From contig JAANBB010000028.1 in the NCBI GenBank assembly GCA_014621425.1, positions 1-64,000 on the forward strand: 64,000 bases of DNA, given 5' to 3'. This DNA is from Cylindrodendrum hubeiense. Taxonomy: Eukaryota; Ascomycota; Sordariomycetes; Hypocreales; Nectriaceae. A program made the position numbers and the translations under genes. Positions 1 to 11,418 of the stretch are shown one piece after another (the first letter of the stretch is position 1; each line of letters starts with the position of its first letter). Below the pieces are notes generated by a model that saw only the letters and a program-made list of their open reading frames with translations, was not told the DNA's origin and ran no database searches.

Positions 1-380
1 AAATAAATTAAATAAATTAAATAAATTAAATAAATTAAATAAATTAAATAAATACTTAATATAATAATTTAAAGAATATTTTTATTAAATAATAAAATAC
101 TTTAAATTAAATTCTTTTTTATATTATATTTATAATATTTGGTTTTAAATATATAAAAATATAGATTATAATTCTATTTATATTCTCATTTTAAACATCT
201 AATATAATATAAATATAGTTTATTAATTATATTTATAATTATATTATATATTTAGATATTATTAATTTATAATATAAAATTAATAAAAGAATATAGGATC
301 TTATCTAATAATAATCTAACAACTATATGAAAAGGCCTAATAATACTATATATTTTAACCTATAGAAGAGATTGCTAAAC
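1..380. repeat. AT-rich tract with 9-bp tandem repeat at window start
   Basis: Bases 1-54 are about six head-to-tail copies of the 9-mer AAATAAATT, followed by almost pure A/T sequence up to about 380. No reading frame is visible. The base composition changes sharply near 380-400 to ordinary sequence. It resembles the AT-rich block at 48.7-50.4 kb, which can be shown to be a RIP-degraded transposon, so this is probably the edge of another such block continuing off the window. No transposase motif is readable here. Confidence 0.7.
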
Positions 381-1219
381 TATACTTAGGCTAGGTTTGT
401 CCTTTTATCTCGGTGTCTCTTGGGAACGATCGCTCGCCATATTGACAAAACGGAAATGTAAGACCTGGTTTGATGTTGATTTTCCACGTACATATAAAGA
501 CATAATAAGTCTAATATCAAACCATCCAACTAAGCTTTGAATTAGTAGGTCTGTTCGATAAACATTGTGGTTTGTTATGAAGGACCTGATTTGGAATTAG
601 CACCATGCGCAGTGACCAATCAGAACCCTGGCTTTCACCGAATTTTACAATTTTGGCGAGTTCCAAAACCTTCAGCCGAGAATCATCAGGGCGATACAGA
701 GCATAGAAACTTTCGCACAATTCATATTTTAACATCAAATCACTTCAATATATAGTTGAAATGAAGGGAGGAAGAAACTGATAGTGACCAGAGTGTCTAA
801 CAACATAGTTTCATTCTATGTACTTGTCATCAGACTGAATTAGTTACCATTTACCCTATTGGCCGCCTCTAATTCCTCGCTGCTCCTCTTAATCACTTCC
901 TTAGGAACCCATTCACATAGCCCTCACCGAGTGCATCTTCTTTGGCATGCATCTGATGCGAGCCTCTAGTGCTCATATTCCGGCGTACGTTGTGTCATGT
1001 TCCAAATATAAGCTCCACATCAGAGGATCATTATCACGAAATAACTCGCTCAAGATGGTGTCAAAAACGGTCAAATTATTGTTTCAGAGTATAGCCACTC
1101 TCTGTGACTCTCAGGTGAGACCGAATTACGGGGGCCGTATCGGAATCCTTATCAAACCTAGTGTAGGAGTTGATATATGTGGCACCTTGAGTCTCCATCA
1201 TATCCCAACCAGAAGCTCG
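381..1219. other. Intergenic, no gene seen
   Basis: Only short overlapping frames on both strands. The minus-strand frame of the broken gene at 1220-2944 stays open past its last in-frame TAG down to a TAA at 1076-1078, so the original 3' end of that gene may lie here. Confidence 0.5.
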
Positions 1220-2944
1220 CTAGAGGAGGGCAGCAGTACCCTGAGTCGAGATGGAATTCTCGCCGGGCCCAGATGGATAAGACGACGGAGTACCTACGGA
1301 GATGCCATCTTGACTGCCCGGTTGACCCATGTCACCAAGTGGTTGTAGAGCTGCGTTTTCTGTCGTCAACTGGTTTGTGTGAGTTTGTAGATGACCAGGG
1401 GATTTGGGCTGGAGCAGCTGTGTATAACCATACAGCATGAGCGACGTCCGGAAACGCTCAATCTACTCGAACTGACGTTGGTTCGTCATCGAGTTAGTAT
1501 GGGTTGGGTGGTGTTTTGGTGAGACGTGGTGTTGGGACTGGAGTTCCCAGTTATGTTGGCGTTGACGTCGCCGAAGTTGCTGATGGTCGAGCTCTATTTC
1601 ATGTTGGCGCTGCCAAAGTTCCTTTTGGTCGACTTGGCGGCTTTGCTCGTGTTGCAGACACATCTGTCGACCTTCCTCTATGAGCCGCATACAATCAACA
1701 TCGACTAGAGGTCGTTATGATTGAGTGTTGGCTTCATGGTTCTGCTGTTTTTCCAGCAGCCAGGATAGGCAATGAGGTTGAGATAAGGCAGGGGCGAGCT
1801 GGTTGGTGTGTGAATGTTGCTGATGCTGGGATACATAATTCCCGCTGTTATGGCCTTGATTGTGACTAATGGAAGCCCCAGCATCTTGTCAATCCATATA
1901 ACGGCGAGCCACCATCAGGCCTTCAGTAGGTACGTCCTTTTGGGAGCCGCCGTTGGTGCGGTGTTCGAATCGGAACTGTGCCAGCTGTCGCTGCAACTTG
2001 GATTGTAAATGGGATCGTATAATTTCCCGATGATAAGCGCTGCTGGCTTCTTCGCCCTCACACTGAGAGTCTTTGACATCGGAATCGTCGGCAGTATTGT
2101 GCTTTAGCATCGCATTGTCGCCACCTCGAGAGGTCTGCACTAGAGACATGTCATTGCTGCCATGACGGGACGAAACAAGATGCTCTCGCTGGCGATAGTC
2201 GTTCCATCGGTGTGATCTAGAATCAGCGCCTATTTCGGGAGAGACGCTGCGATCTTGAGACAGAGGCAAGGTGCGTCTGCCGCGCGTTAGGGAGAGAGTC
2301 GTAAGTGCGGAAGACTCTGCCAGGATATTTACAGTGGAACGCATCTCCCGAGCGGATCTGTCGAAAGAGTTGTGAGATATCCGAAAATGATGAAGAGGAA
2401 AACCGGGTTCTGGGGAGGAGTCGATAGGATGAGACAGGGTCGTAATGGGGTAGCCCTCTAAGGCGACACGATCAATACCGTTCTGGAGAGGCCACCTTCG
2501 CATGAAGACGTCGGGGGCGTCAGGAGAATAATGGCTACCGGAGCCGGACTGGGTATGACATTGCTGGTAACCAGAGGCACTGGATTGGGCGCCATAACTG
2601 TGTGGAATTTCCAGAAATAGATGTTGAGCGGTTCTGACTGCCTGTAGCTCTCTTTCATCATATCGCGTCATCTCTGCTCTCCAAGCGTGAAGATCACGAT
2701 AGAAGATGGTATCGCTTCTGAACCATCCTTCACCAAACCAAACCTCGTTTGGGCTGTAGCCAGATGAGGGACACCACTTATCCATCCAAGTGAAGTCCTG
2801 GGTGTTGAACTTGCTGGCGTTGCGCCTGTCGGCATCCAGGAATCGTCGCAGTTGACGTCCTAGAAGGCACCACTCGTCGCTGTTTTCAAACGAGGGCCAC
2901 TGCATGTTGTGTGGATGAACAATGGGCCCGAGGGGGAGGCCCAT
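1220..2944 (-). pseudogene. Gln-rich coiled-coil-type protein, frame interrupted by in-frame stops
   Basis: Starting at an ATG at 2944, one minus-strand frame reads about 351 residues to a TGA at 1889-1891. The same frame then continues in protein-like, Gln/His-rich sequence through a TAA (1715-1717) and a TAG (1463-1465) to a TAG at 1220-1222, and even on to a TAA at 1076-1078. All stops lie in the same frame (coordinates congruent modulo 3). The N-terminal third is Trp/Asp-rich (for example WMDKWCPSSG). The later parts contain Gln-rich, probably helical stretches (QLRRRQRQHNWELQ). I do not recognise the family. Each stop can be derived from CGA, CAA or CAG by one C-to-T change, which suits RIP-like decay of a Gln-rich gene. 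Introns with lengths divisible by three could also hide stops: one 108-nt GTACCT...CCCAG option exists for the first, but I found none for the second. Pseudogene is the better reading; intact N-terminal product not excluded. Confidence 0.5.
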
Positions 2945-4418
2945 GATGTTTTACGTAGAGTGTGTGGGTAGGTTGAGAGGCTCTTAGCTGGTGGGTGGTG
3001 GTATCGGTGACGATGAAGCTGAGTAGTTCATGGCCCCAGGAGATGAAAGGGCAGGGATGGACTTTTCTGGACATCAACACACTAAACTAAATGGAACTGA
3101 AAAACGGTTAGATAGGAAGATCCAGCTGGGGAGGGTCGGTGAATCACGAGGAACGGAACCGAGACGCGAGGAGGAAGAAGTCCGTTGGGGCGGGGAGCAC
3201 CGGACTGGTGATGTAAAGACAACACCGAGCAAACGCATACAGGTGACTCTAAAGACAAGATTGTTAAAGCAGAGTGTGAATGGATTTCTGCGAGTGTAGC
3301 ATGAAACGACCTGTAACTTCTCACGGGACGTCTCGTCAAGTTTCGGAGGGACCATCGCTGGTACTCAATCACTAGCAAACGTCAACGAACATCGCATCGA
3401 GCGGAGAACTGGGAGCCCGCATTTGAAACAGAGCCACTCGGGGTGTCGTTTTTACTTCCGCAATCCGACTTCAAAGATAGATGCGATAAAACACGACGTA
3501 AACCTGGGAGAATTCGTTGATGTCACATTGAAATGAGGTCGGAGCTACCCGATCCTGCTCCCCCTGACACTACGAGGTAAAGTTTATACACCGCAAAATA
3601 TGTCAATTAAGGAGTGGCGGTGTGTGAAATTGCCAGAAGCTAGAAGCCAGTTGAAGAGATGAACAGGAACTGACTGGTCCCAGGGAGGACTGGTAGCCCA
3701 TCCGCTGTGGGTGACAACTCACAATAATACTAGCTACTGCGTACGCGTTCAATCAACGCCTCTTTCCCCAACACGGCCAAGTTTGTCTGTCCTACTGTGG
3801 CGTCGTTATTCTTCCTAACTCCGGCCCTGTCTGTGCTACGACATGTCACTCTCGGTACAAACCCGCCACCCTTGATGACAACCCGCCACAGCTAGGCCTA
3901 GAAAAGAAACCAACCAGATTGGGAACTGTGGACGCAAATTCGCATATTTGGTCATGGAACAAGTAGATGGCCATGGCATGGAGCCCGGGACGTAAAAAAC
4001 TGTGAGAGGACCCAACAATCTAGTGTTGGTACGTGGAGACATGGCTTCGCAGCTCTTTTATCACTGGCGATACCCTAATGACGGTCTGTGCTTGGAGTAT
4101 GATCTACGGGATGAGCAAAGCCACTGATGGTTACTCTTAGCTCAGGCTCCCATTGGTGATGCCGTTATTGACTCCTCTATTGGAGCTCTAATATGTTCTG
4201 CGAAAACGTGTCACTCCATTTGCTCACGAGGTTGAAGAGAATTGATCGTATTTATAGCACATCACTATCGTTAAGTATACACAAAGAAAATAGAAAGTTT
4301 CCTCTAGACAGCCCTAATTATCGAAGTCTCAGATTGAGTGCTGTATATGCCACTCATCAGGTTTTCCCCTCGAGCGAATTGGGGGACAAGTTTGCGTAGA
4401 GATAGTAGGTAGAGGTGT
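2945..4418. other. Intergenic, no gene seen
   Basis: About 1.5 kb between two minus-strand genes. It should hold the promoter of the frame starting at 2944 and the 3' region of the surface protein. Only short frames overlapping on both strands are present, none with recognisable content. Confidence 0.6.
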
Positions 4419-7400
4419 CTACCTCTCAGGTTCGAACGTTGAGTCAGAGCTAGATTCGGCAGGGGCTGTTGTGGTCGTCGAGGCGGGCGAGGTTGTTGTC
4501 GCCGAGAAGGGTGAGGTTTCAGTATAGGCACATGGGCAAGTGTAGCAGGCCTGCTCCGACCACGAAAGATTGTCGTCATCTTGGCTTGCTTGAACTGAGA
4601 ATGAAGAGTCGTAGATGGAGTGGGAAGAGAAGCGACATTTCCCGATCGTGTAATCATATGCAAAGGCCTTGCAGCGGCTCGGCATATGATAGCAGAGTCC
4701 GTCACAGCGGCCCCAGCTATAGTACCAGGGGTAATCGCCCACCTCCAGAGTGAAAGTCTCGGCGAAGTGACCGGTTTGGGAGCAATACGGCATCTCGTCA
4801 GGATTCGCTTCAGAGCATCCATCAGAAACAGCAAGCGTGCACTCTGGCCTATCAGCCAGTTCAGATGAGGTGGTGGTCGATCTCGTAGTCGTGGATGTAG
4901 CATCTTCATTGGGTGGAGCAGTAGTCGTAGAGCCGGGGGCCACAGTGGTTGTAGAGTCGGGAGCCGCCGTAGTTGTAGGACTGAGTTCGCTTTGGCATGG
5001 GCAGTCCCAGCATTCCGGGTCGCTGAAGACGGTCTCGCCTCCGGCAACAGGCGTGAAGCCGAGCGCAGCAAGTGATTCTACTTGGAAACGACATAAATTG
5101 GCATTGCTCTGCCATCCCGAGCTCTTGCAGCTCGAATCCTGGGCGCAGATAGCAGCACATTCCTCCTCTGAGGTGACGGATCGATAGTAGCCGAAGCCTG
5201 CTGAGAAGTTGTGGCCATCTACGCTGCAAGTAAACCCACTGGGAGTAGGACTCTTCCGAGTGCACTTTCCGCCTTCGGGAATAAGACATACTGAGGCCGA
5301 GGTGGTAGTAGCTGGCGCGGTCGTAGTGGTGGTGGTGGTGAGTTCGCTTTGGCATGGGCAGTCCCAGCAGCCCGGATCACTAAAGACGGTCTCGCCTCCA
5401 GCAACAGGTGTGAAGCCGAGATCGGTAAGCGATTCTACTTGGAAACGGCACAAGTTGGCGTTGCTCTGCCATCCTGAGCTCTTGCAGCTAGAATCCTGGG
5501 CGCAGATGGCGGCGCATTCCTCCTCTGAGGTGACGGATCGATAGTAGCCGAAGCCTGCCGAAAAGTTGTGGCCGTCTACGCTGCAGGTGAGTCCATTGGG
5601 AGTAGGGCTTTTCCGAGTACACTTTCCGCCCTCAGGAATAAGACATACTGAGGATGAGGTGGTAGTAACTGGTGCGGCCGTGGTTGTGGTGGCGACAACA
5701 TCAGTCTCTGTCGGCGTCGTGCCAGGAGCCAACTTGTTGCAGTCGAAGCACTCATAGCAGTCCAGATCGTTCCACATTATCGAGAAATCCCTGTTCAAGT
5801 CGATGCCATCGATTGCAAGTCTATAATTAGACAGGGCGCAAGTGTTTCCACCATTAAAGTCGGCAGAGTAGGTGTACAGTGCAAAGGCTACACAATTGTC
5901 CTCTTCCTTACACAAAGCGGCGCACTCGTCGAGTGTGTTCTGCTTGGTATTGGACTGGCGTGTTCGTCCCCAGTAGCCGTTCTTCTTTACTCCATAAGCC
6001 CCGCAGGTCCTGGGGGCCTGAGGTGTAGTACCGTCGGGGATGGTGCTGAGGTCGATTCCAGGCAATGATACTTTCTGGGTTGGGAGTCCCTCGATGGCGC
6101 GGCAACCGCCGGGCGGGGAAATTCCCTGGGGGCAGGTGTCTGTATCGGTTGGAGCGGCCGAAGACGTAGTAGTAGTTGTGGTGGTGAGAGAGGTTGAGGT
6201 TGTGGTGTGGGCGCCAGGCGTGCTGGCAGAGCCATCAGAGTTGGTAGTGTAGCTTCCCGCGTGCGGTGTGCTTGTGGTGTCGGCACCTGGAGTGCCGGGA
6301 AGGCTGGCATCACTTATCTGGCTTGCAGCGTGCGATGTGATTGTGGTGCCGGCACCTGGAGTGCTGGGAAGACTGCCATCATCCGTCTGGCTTCCAGCTT
6401 GCGATGTGTTGACGTCGGCGCTTGAAGAGGGCCCCGGAGTACCAAGAGCACTACGCGAAGTCGTCACGGGGGACAGGCTGGTGGTGGGAGCATCATCACC
6501 ACCATTCGAAGGCGTGGGCTCAGGGGAGCCGATGGTGGCGGAGGACGGGCCGGCGGTGGTAGTTTCGTCAACGTTACCCGACGGCGTGGGCTCAGAAGAG
6601 GCCGTGGTGGTACCATCAACACTACCAGCGTCCGTCGTGGAGAGCGGGCCGGGGGTGGTAATGTCGTCAACGCCGTCCGATGTAGTGGACTGGGATGACC
6701 CCGTGGTGGTGTCATCAACAGCACCACCAGGTGTGGTGGGCAAGGCGGTGGACTCAACAGGCGCTGTGGTGGTAACGGCGGGGACATCGCTCGCATCACC
6801 GTAGTCAAGCTCGTAGTCGTTGATGTTCTGGGGCGTGACCTTGTTGGACACAAAGATGGAATCGATGTAGACGGCAGCGACGCCGCCACTGCTGCAGTGG
6901 ATGGCGATGGATATGGCGGCGTTGACAGACGGAGTGGTGGTCTGCGTCAAGACAGTACCATACGTGATGCCCAGTCCGGGGCTGAGGATGAAGGTGTTGA
7001 AGAAGCTCTGGGTGCCCAGGTAGGCATCAATCCAGCAGACGTTCAGCGACGCCGGGGCCGTGATGACGGCGTAGAAGAAGCGGACAGTGTAGAGAGAAGT
7101 CGTGTCCAGGCCGGTGATCTGCTGCGAGATGCCGGCCGAACTGCCAATGGCTCGCTTGTGCTTGGAGGTGGCAGCAGATACATCGCTCACCTGCAGCTCA
7201 GCGCAGCCTCTGTCGGTGCTGCCGTCACCAACGTAACCCTCTTCCACATTTAGTTCAGCCTGGCCCGTGATGGTGTAACCAGGAATAGAGGTAGGGTCAT
7301 CGGGGTCGCGGATGGCCAAGTTTCCGTTGCCGACCAGGTTCTTGATGGGGCCGGAGACGGGCGTCGACGACGGAGTGCTGGTGGAACCCGACGACGTAAG

Positions 7401-7487
7401 AGTGTTGCTGGGTTTGCACGGGGTCGCACCGGCGAGATGGAATGCACCCGAGAGGGCCAGCGCCGCCAGTGTCACAACAGAACGCAT
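4419..7487 (-). CDS. Secreted Ser/Thr-rich surface protein with Apple-like modules
   Basis: Single 1022-residue frame from ATG at 7487. Residues 1-22 are a clear secretion signal (MRSVVTLAALALSGAFHLAG). Residues about 45-225 form a compact, Cys-poor domain resembling beta-sandwich carbohydrate-binding-type folds seen at the N-terminus of fungal surface proteins (inference). Residues about 235-450 are a Thr/Ser/Pro/Gly mucin-like stalk. Then come Cys-rich modules with spacing like PAN/Apple domains: about 460-585, 613-716, 733-835 and 880-990. The second and third are nearly identical, a 357-bp tandem duplication. Thr-rich linkers separate them. No hydrophobic C-terminal tail is visible, so no GPI anchor is evident; the last residues are EPER. 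Likely an extracellular or wall-bound adhesin or lectin-like protein; ligand unknown. A short 3' exon cannot be excluded. Confidence 0.85.
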   Translation of the reverse strand: MRSVVTLAALALSGAFHLAGATPCKPSNTLTSSGSTSTPSSTPVSGPIKNLVGNGNLAIRDPDDPTSIPGYTITGQAELNVEEGYVGDGSTDRGCAELQVSDVSAATSKHKRAIGSSAGISQQITGLDTTSLYTVRFFYAVITAPASLNVCWIDAYLGTQSFFNTFILSPGLGITYGTVLTQTTTPSVNAAISIAIHCSSGGVAAVYIDSIFVSNKVTPQNINDYELDYGDASDVPAVTTTAPVESTALPTTPGGAVDDTTTGSSQSTTSDGVDDITTPGPLSTTDAGSVDGTTTASSEPTPSGNVDETTTAGPSSATIGSPEPTPSNGGDDAPTTSLSPVTTSRSALGTPGPSSSADVNTSQAGSQTDDGSLPSTPGAGTTITSHAASQISDASLPGTPGADTTSTPHAGSYTTNSDGSASTPGAHTTTSTSLTTTTTTTSSAAPTDTDTCPQGISPPGGCRAIEGLPTQKVSLPGIDLSTIPDGTTPQAPRTCGAYGVKKNGYWGRTRQSNTKQNTLDECAALCKEEDNCVAFALYTYSADFNGGNTCALSNYRLAIDGIDLNRDFSIMWNDLDCYECFDCNKLAPGTTPTETDVVATTTTAAPVTTTSSSVCLIPEGGKCTRKSPTPNGLTCSVDGHNFSAGFGYYRSVTSEEECAAICAQDSSCKSSGWQSNANLCRFQVESLTDLGFTPVAGGETVFSDPGCWDCPCQSELTTTTTTTAPATTTSASVCLIPEGGKCTRKSPTPSGFTCSVDGHNFSAGFGYYRSVTSEEECAAICAQDSSCKSSGWQSNANLCRFQVESLAALGFTPVAGGETVFSDPECWDCPCQSELSPTTTAAPDSTTTVAPGSTTTAPPNEDATSTTTRSTTTSSELADRPECTLAVSDGCSEANPDEMPYCSQTGHFAETFTLEVGDYPWYYSWGRCDGLCYHMPSRCKAFAYDYTIGKCRFSSHSIYDSSFSVQASQDDDNLSWSEQACYTCPCAYTETSPFSATTTSPASTTTTAPAESSSDSTFEPER
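4983..5696 (-). repeat. Tandem duplication of a 357-bp coding module
   Basis: Two adjacent copies, 4983-5339 and 5340-5696, each encode one Apple-like Cys module of about 103 residues plus a Thr-rich linker. The module parts match almost base for base with scattered substitutions; the linkers differ. The period is exactly 119 codons, so the reading frame is kept. Confidence 0.85.
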
Positions 7488-9198
7488 CGTGAAGAGTTGG
7501 AGGCAGAGCTGCAGTCTGCAAAAGAGCGTGGAGACGGATGATCGAAGTTGGACAACTGGGACTTCAACAATCCGATATCAACGGCATGGGGAAAGCTGCC
7601 AACCATATAGGTGGACTTGGGCTGGAGCCCGAGGCCGCCACTATGCTGCTCCCCTGGCCTAAACAGACTCCCTGGCCTAACCAGACTCTCGGTTATCCGA
7701 AGCGATTATGGCTCAGGGAAACCATCGAGTCGTGCATCGTGACAAGAGGTGACGGCGTGTGGGTCTTCCCAATTAAGCGTTTTAGCTTGCGGTATTCTCC
7801 TGACTATTGATGCAGGGACGACGCCACAGCCACGATAGCAGTTAGGCCGAGCCGTGTAGCTTGGCAAGTGTCGCTCGAGACGCCGGCGACCGTCCGGATC
7901 TCGACAGTGCAGCCTGCGCCGTTGCGAACCTTGTCGTGATTAACTGGCTTAGACGCAGCGCTACGCGGTACAGCTGAATGGATGCACAATCTCTCGTACC
8001 CCTAGAGCAGTTCCAAGTCAGCGGCTTCTGCCTTGCCGAGCACAGGTTGGACGTGATACGATGCTCCAAGTGGCAGCTGGAGGCGCTGCGCCTGGTCTCC
8101 TTTTGCACGGGTGGCTGTTCGGTTTCTTGCAGCCTTCAACGTCGTGGCTGGATTTAGCTGGATATGGCTGGGTATGGCTGGATTCGCACATGGTGAGTGG
8201 CCATAAACTCCCGATCCTTCCCCAGAGCAAGCCACAGGGCGCCCGGCTACGACCATTCAGGGGTTGTGTTCCATGGTGTTGGACGCTCGGCAAGACCGGA
8301 GAGCCTTGGCCTTGCTTAGAGTCAGGTACGGACCGGAACCTACTTTAGCGGGTGGCTACTGATCTCGCGGCTGAGTTTGCCGACGCCATGGGCCAGAGCG
8401 AGGAGCGGCGTAGATAAGGGACAAGGCGAGCTGCGGCATGGGAGCTGCGGCATGGGCAAGTCGGAGGAGCTGGGGAAGTGGCCCGATTCCCATGCGAGAA
8501 ATTCAGTAGCTCAACGAGCTAGCTTGCTTCTCTAGCACCCAGAATCAAGGCCGTACCAAGTCTGTAAGAATCAATAGTTTAACCCGCTAACCTGTTTTCT
8601 GAGGCCCGGTGACGGCTAGAACCGCCGAGAACCGTTTTAGCGCTGGCTGAGATTTGATCAGCTCCACAGCTGCACCATACACCACCCAAACGGGGACCCA
8701 ACTGTTGCACCAGCACAGAGGGTATCACAGAAAACACGAGGGGCGCTTTGTATCCTATTGCTCGACGGTATTTCCACTCACACCAAGCCAATGGATAAAG
8801 CAGTGTGCCAATAATAATTTATTTTTCGATACTTATGTTTCAGCTCCTGGGCGAGAATTGAGGGTTTCGATATCACCCCATGTCCGTGTCAGCCAGCTAT
8901 TGATGCAGCTATTCCCACGAGGTCGGTTAAGCTCAGTGGATTGGATTGAGGAGATGAGTTATAAATTCTAACGTTAACCTAAAGAGGGAGCTTTGAATAT
9001 GCACAAAGTAATGCAATGCATCAGAGGACAAATCCACATTGACATGTCATAACACCGCCACGCACAAATCGAATATGACGCCCACAGGACGGCGGTTTCT
9101 TTCCCCCCAAAAAGCGAATAGCCAAAGCCACTCAAAAATAAATGTCACATGAATCTTTCTAATTCAGATCTATGAAGAGGTAAAAAGATTTGTTTCAC
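7488..9198. other. Intergenic, no gene seen
   Basis: About 1.7 kb upstream of the secreted surface protein. Small direct repeats are visible: an 18-bp CCCTGGCCTAA-type unit twice around 7656-7690, and GAGCTGCGGCATGG twice around 8429-8456. Frames here are short and overlap one another on both strands. Confidence 0.55.
9182..9186 (-). terminator. Pol III terminator of tRNA-Ser
   Basis: Run of five T on the transcribed strand, 12 nt past the tRNA 3' end. Confidence 0.75.
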
Positions 9199-9280
9199 CG
9201 ACGTAGGCCTGATTTGAACAGACGCCTCCGAAGAGATATGATTTCGAGTCATACGCATTAGACCACTCTGCCACTACGCC
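9199..9280 (-). tRNA. tRNA-Ser(CGA)
   Basis: Read on the minus strand, an 82-nt cloverleaf is complete. The acceptor stem GGCGTAG pairs with CTACGTC (one G-T pair). The D arm contains GCAGAGTGGTCTAATGC. The anticodon stem-loop has loop CTCGAAA, giving anticodon CGA. The long variable arm CTC-TTCG-GAG is typical of serine tRNA, and the T arm is GTCTG-TTCAAAT-CAGGC. The discriminator base is G and no intron is seen. It reads UCG codons. A T5 tract on the transcribed strand at 9182-9186 is a suitable Pol III terminator. Confidence 0.95.
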
Positions 9281-9399
9281 TTGTGTGTTTGATGACGTAA
9301 TGAACATCATAAATTGAATATGAGGAGAACAGCCGCTGCCCAAGACGTCAAAGCGATAGATACATGGAAAATCAACCACTCCTCCATTACACTACATCG

Positions 9400-11418
9400 C
9401 TACCCCCATCTGTGCACAAAGTCCTGTAACGATTTCATCTTACGCTTCAACTGAGCCATGTCTTCATCCAGCTGCCCCAAAATGCGCTCAATGTGCCCTC
9501 GGTTTGCTAAACACTCACGGTGCTGACGCTCAAGCTCCGCGATGTCCTCCTTAAGCTCTGCCTCCACCCTGTAGTTCCGAAAACGTCGCGACTCAAGAAG
9601 TTCCAGGGCAGCCTGTGACTGGATGAGTTCAGTGAGAAGTCCGCTATGAATCGCTTGAGATTCCACAGCGGGTCGTGCAGGCTCGTCATCCCAAGTTATG
9701 GGCGTCTGTCTACGTTTGTCATGCGTCGCCGAAAGATCCTAAAGTCGGCGTAGACTCCCAAGTACTTTGGCGACCTTGCCCACCGACTCTTGCAGCTCCC
9801 GATACTCGGCCAACTTGTCTTTAGCCGGCCCGAGGTGGTGGCGGGCGTTGAGGGAGATGCGGAGGGGCTCGCAAAGAGAATCATCCAAGACGCATGTGTC
9901 GTCCTGGATCCAGGTAGCAAGCACCCGTCGCCAAACGCGATAGCTGGTGCTTGTGAGCGGATCGGTTTTGGTCAGCATGTGCATGGCATTGACAATAAGA
10001 GCAATCGCGCAGTCTTCGTCTCGGTCCTGGGGAGCGCATTCCACTCTGTAGACTTCAGGCGAGTCCAGCTGCCATCTGTTGCCACACTTGGATAATAAAC
10101 CGAGCTGCATATTTTCGACGCGCTCGCAGATCTCGTTCATGTCATCGGTAGGAAGGGAATCGAGAAGAGCTAGTTTGTTGGGGGCATGAAGGACGACGAG
10201 AACCCAGTGTCGCATCTCTGCAAGATACACTGGCACAAAGATTGTGCGCGAGGCCTCTGCGATCTGGTCTCGCAAGTTCTGCGACGGCGGCTTGTCGATT
10301 AAGCGAGGGTCCACGGCAATGGCATCGAAAGGTGAAAGAGAAACAAGACGACGTAGGAGGTTGAAAACATCCAGCTCGGTAAGCCTAGAGCCAGCCCTGA
10401 GGCGCCAGACAGTCTGGTTGAGACACAAAGTAGCCGGGCTATCCTCACAAAACTTAGCAGTTGGCATGGTTGGTGATGGTTTTGGCGTCGCCCTCCGGAG
10501 GCTGGGAGACATGACCAACCCGACTGGTGGCGTGGACGCTGTAGGGAAGGTGTCGTCTTCTTCGTCATCGCCGTCGTTCTCGCCGTCACTGGCCCACAAG
10601 GGAATACATTGAAGCAAAGCAGAGGAGAAGATGGGAGAATGAGGGCCGTCAATGTCGCATTTGCGCCCTTCCTGTTGGTGCTTGAGCCGCTCCTCCGGAT
10701 CATTGTGTTGCTCCTTGGCGTGTTTGAGTAGAGTGGTTCGACAAAGGTTGTTGACTGATCTGTCGAGAGGCACCTAGCCTCTGCCGTTCCAGTAGTTGTC
10801 GAGCATCCCGGCATACTTCTCCCATGTCTCGGTGTGCCGTTCTCCGCGCCGCTGTCTTGTGGGTGTCAGCGCTTCATCGTCGGTTGCTGAAGTCGCGCCA
10901 AATTGATCAACATTGGCCGCGCTGAATGGTGGGTTCGAGCGGAGAGGATGGAAGCCAGGGGATAAGTGATGGAGATGCCGAACCGACTCGGTCGTGATGG
11001 GAGATTCTCGATTCTAGAGATGGAGAGTGACTCGTTAGCACCATGTCAGATATGGGTTGGCACCTCTTTGCGTGTCTGTTTGCGACAATGTATGAATCAC
11101 GTCAGATGAACCCCGTTCCCAAGAGAGAAAAGGAGGCACAGGCGAAGCGGGGGACACGAGGAAGCCACTTACCTCCGAGTCAATACTGGTGTTCCGGGAC
11201 ACTCGGTGGAGCGGTGTCGGGGGAGAGAAGGCCTCGCTTCCAGTGTCCAGAGATTCAGCAGTTGAGGAAGATGAACCTGAGGTTCGGTGGTCAAGACGAG
11301 AAGTCAGAGGAACTGTAGTGGGCCGCAAGCGCTGGGTCGGTTGTCTCCTGTACGTAGAGCGTCTTGGAGGAACGGCATCAGATCCGGGAGATGTTGCGCG
11401 CGTGCGAGATCCCGCCAT
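9400..11418 (-). CDS. Ulp1-like (C48) cysteine protease with C-terminal coiled coil
   Basis: Proposed exons: 11418-11173, 11013-10817, 10759-9766 and 9705-9400 (about 580 residues). Intron 1 (159 nt) has a GTAAGT donor and CTCTAG acceptor and is well supported. Introns 2 (57 nt) and 3 (60 nt) are inferred because one frame runs through but carries a TAG at about 10774 and another at 9739-9741; both proposed introns are multiples of three. The catalytic region has the order expected of SUMO/NEDD8-type proteases: His in RHWVLVVL, Asp in LLDSLP, then Gln and Cys in PQDRDEDCAIALIV. The N-terminal ~150 residues are Ser/Thr/Arg-rich and look disordered. The last ~90 residues (from the ESQAIHSGLL region) are strongly heptad-like. 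Such Ulp-like proteins in fungi deconjugate ubiquitin-like modifiers, though many are lineage-specific and of unknown target. An upstream in-frame ATG at 11550 is an alternative start. Confidence 0.75.

Noticed and set aside
6268..6889. Long frames on both strands within the Thr/Ser stalk of the surface protein
   Set aside because: They arise from low-complexity ACC/ACT codon composition of the real minus-strand gene.
10774..10776. Nonsense mutation in the Ulp1-like gene
   Set aside because: A 57-nt intron with GTATGC donor and GACAG acceptor removes it and keeps frame, so decay need not be invoked.
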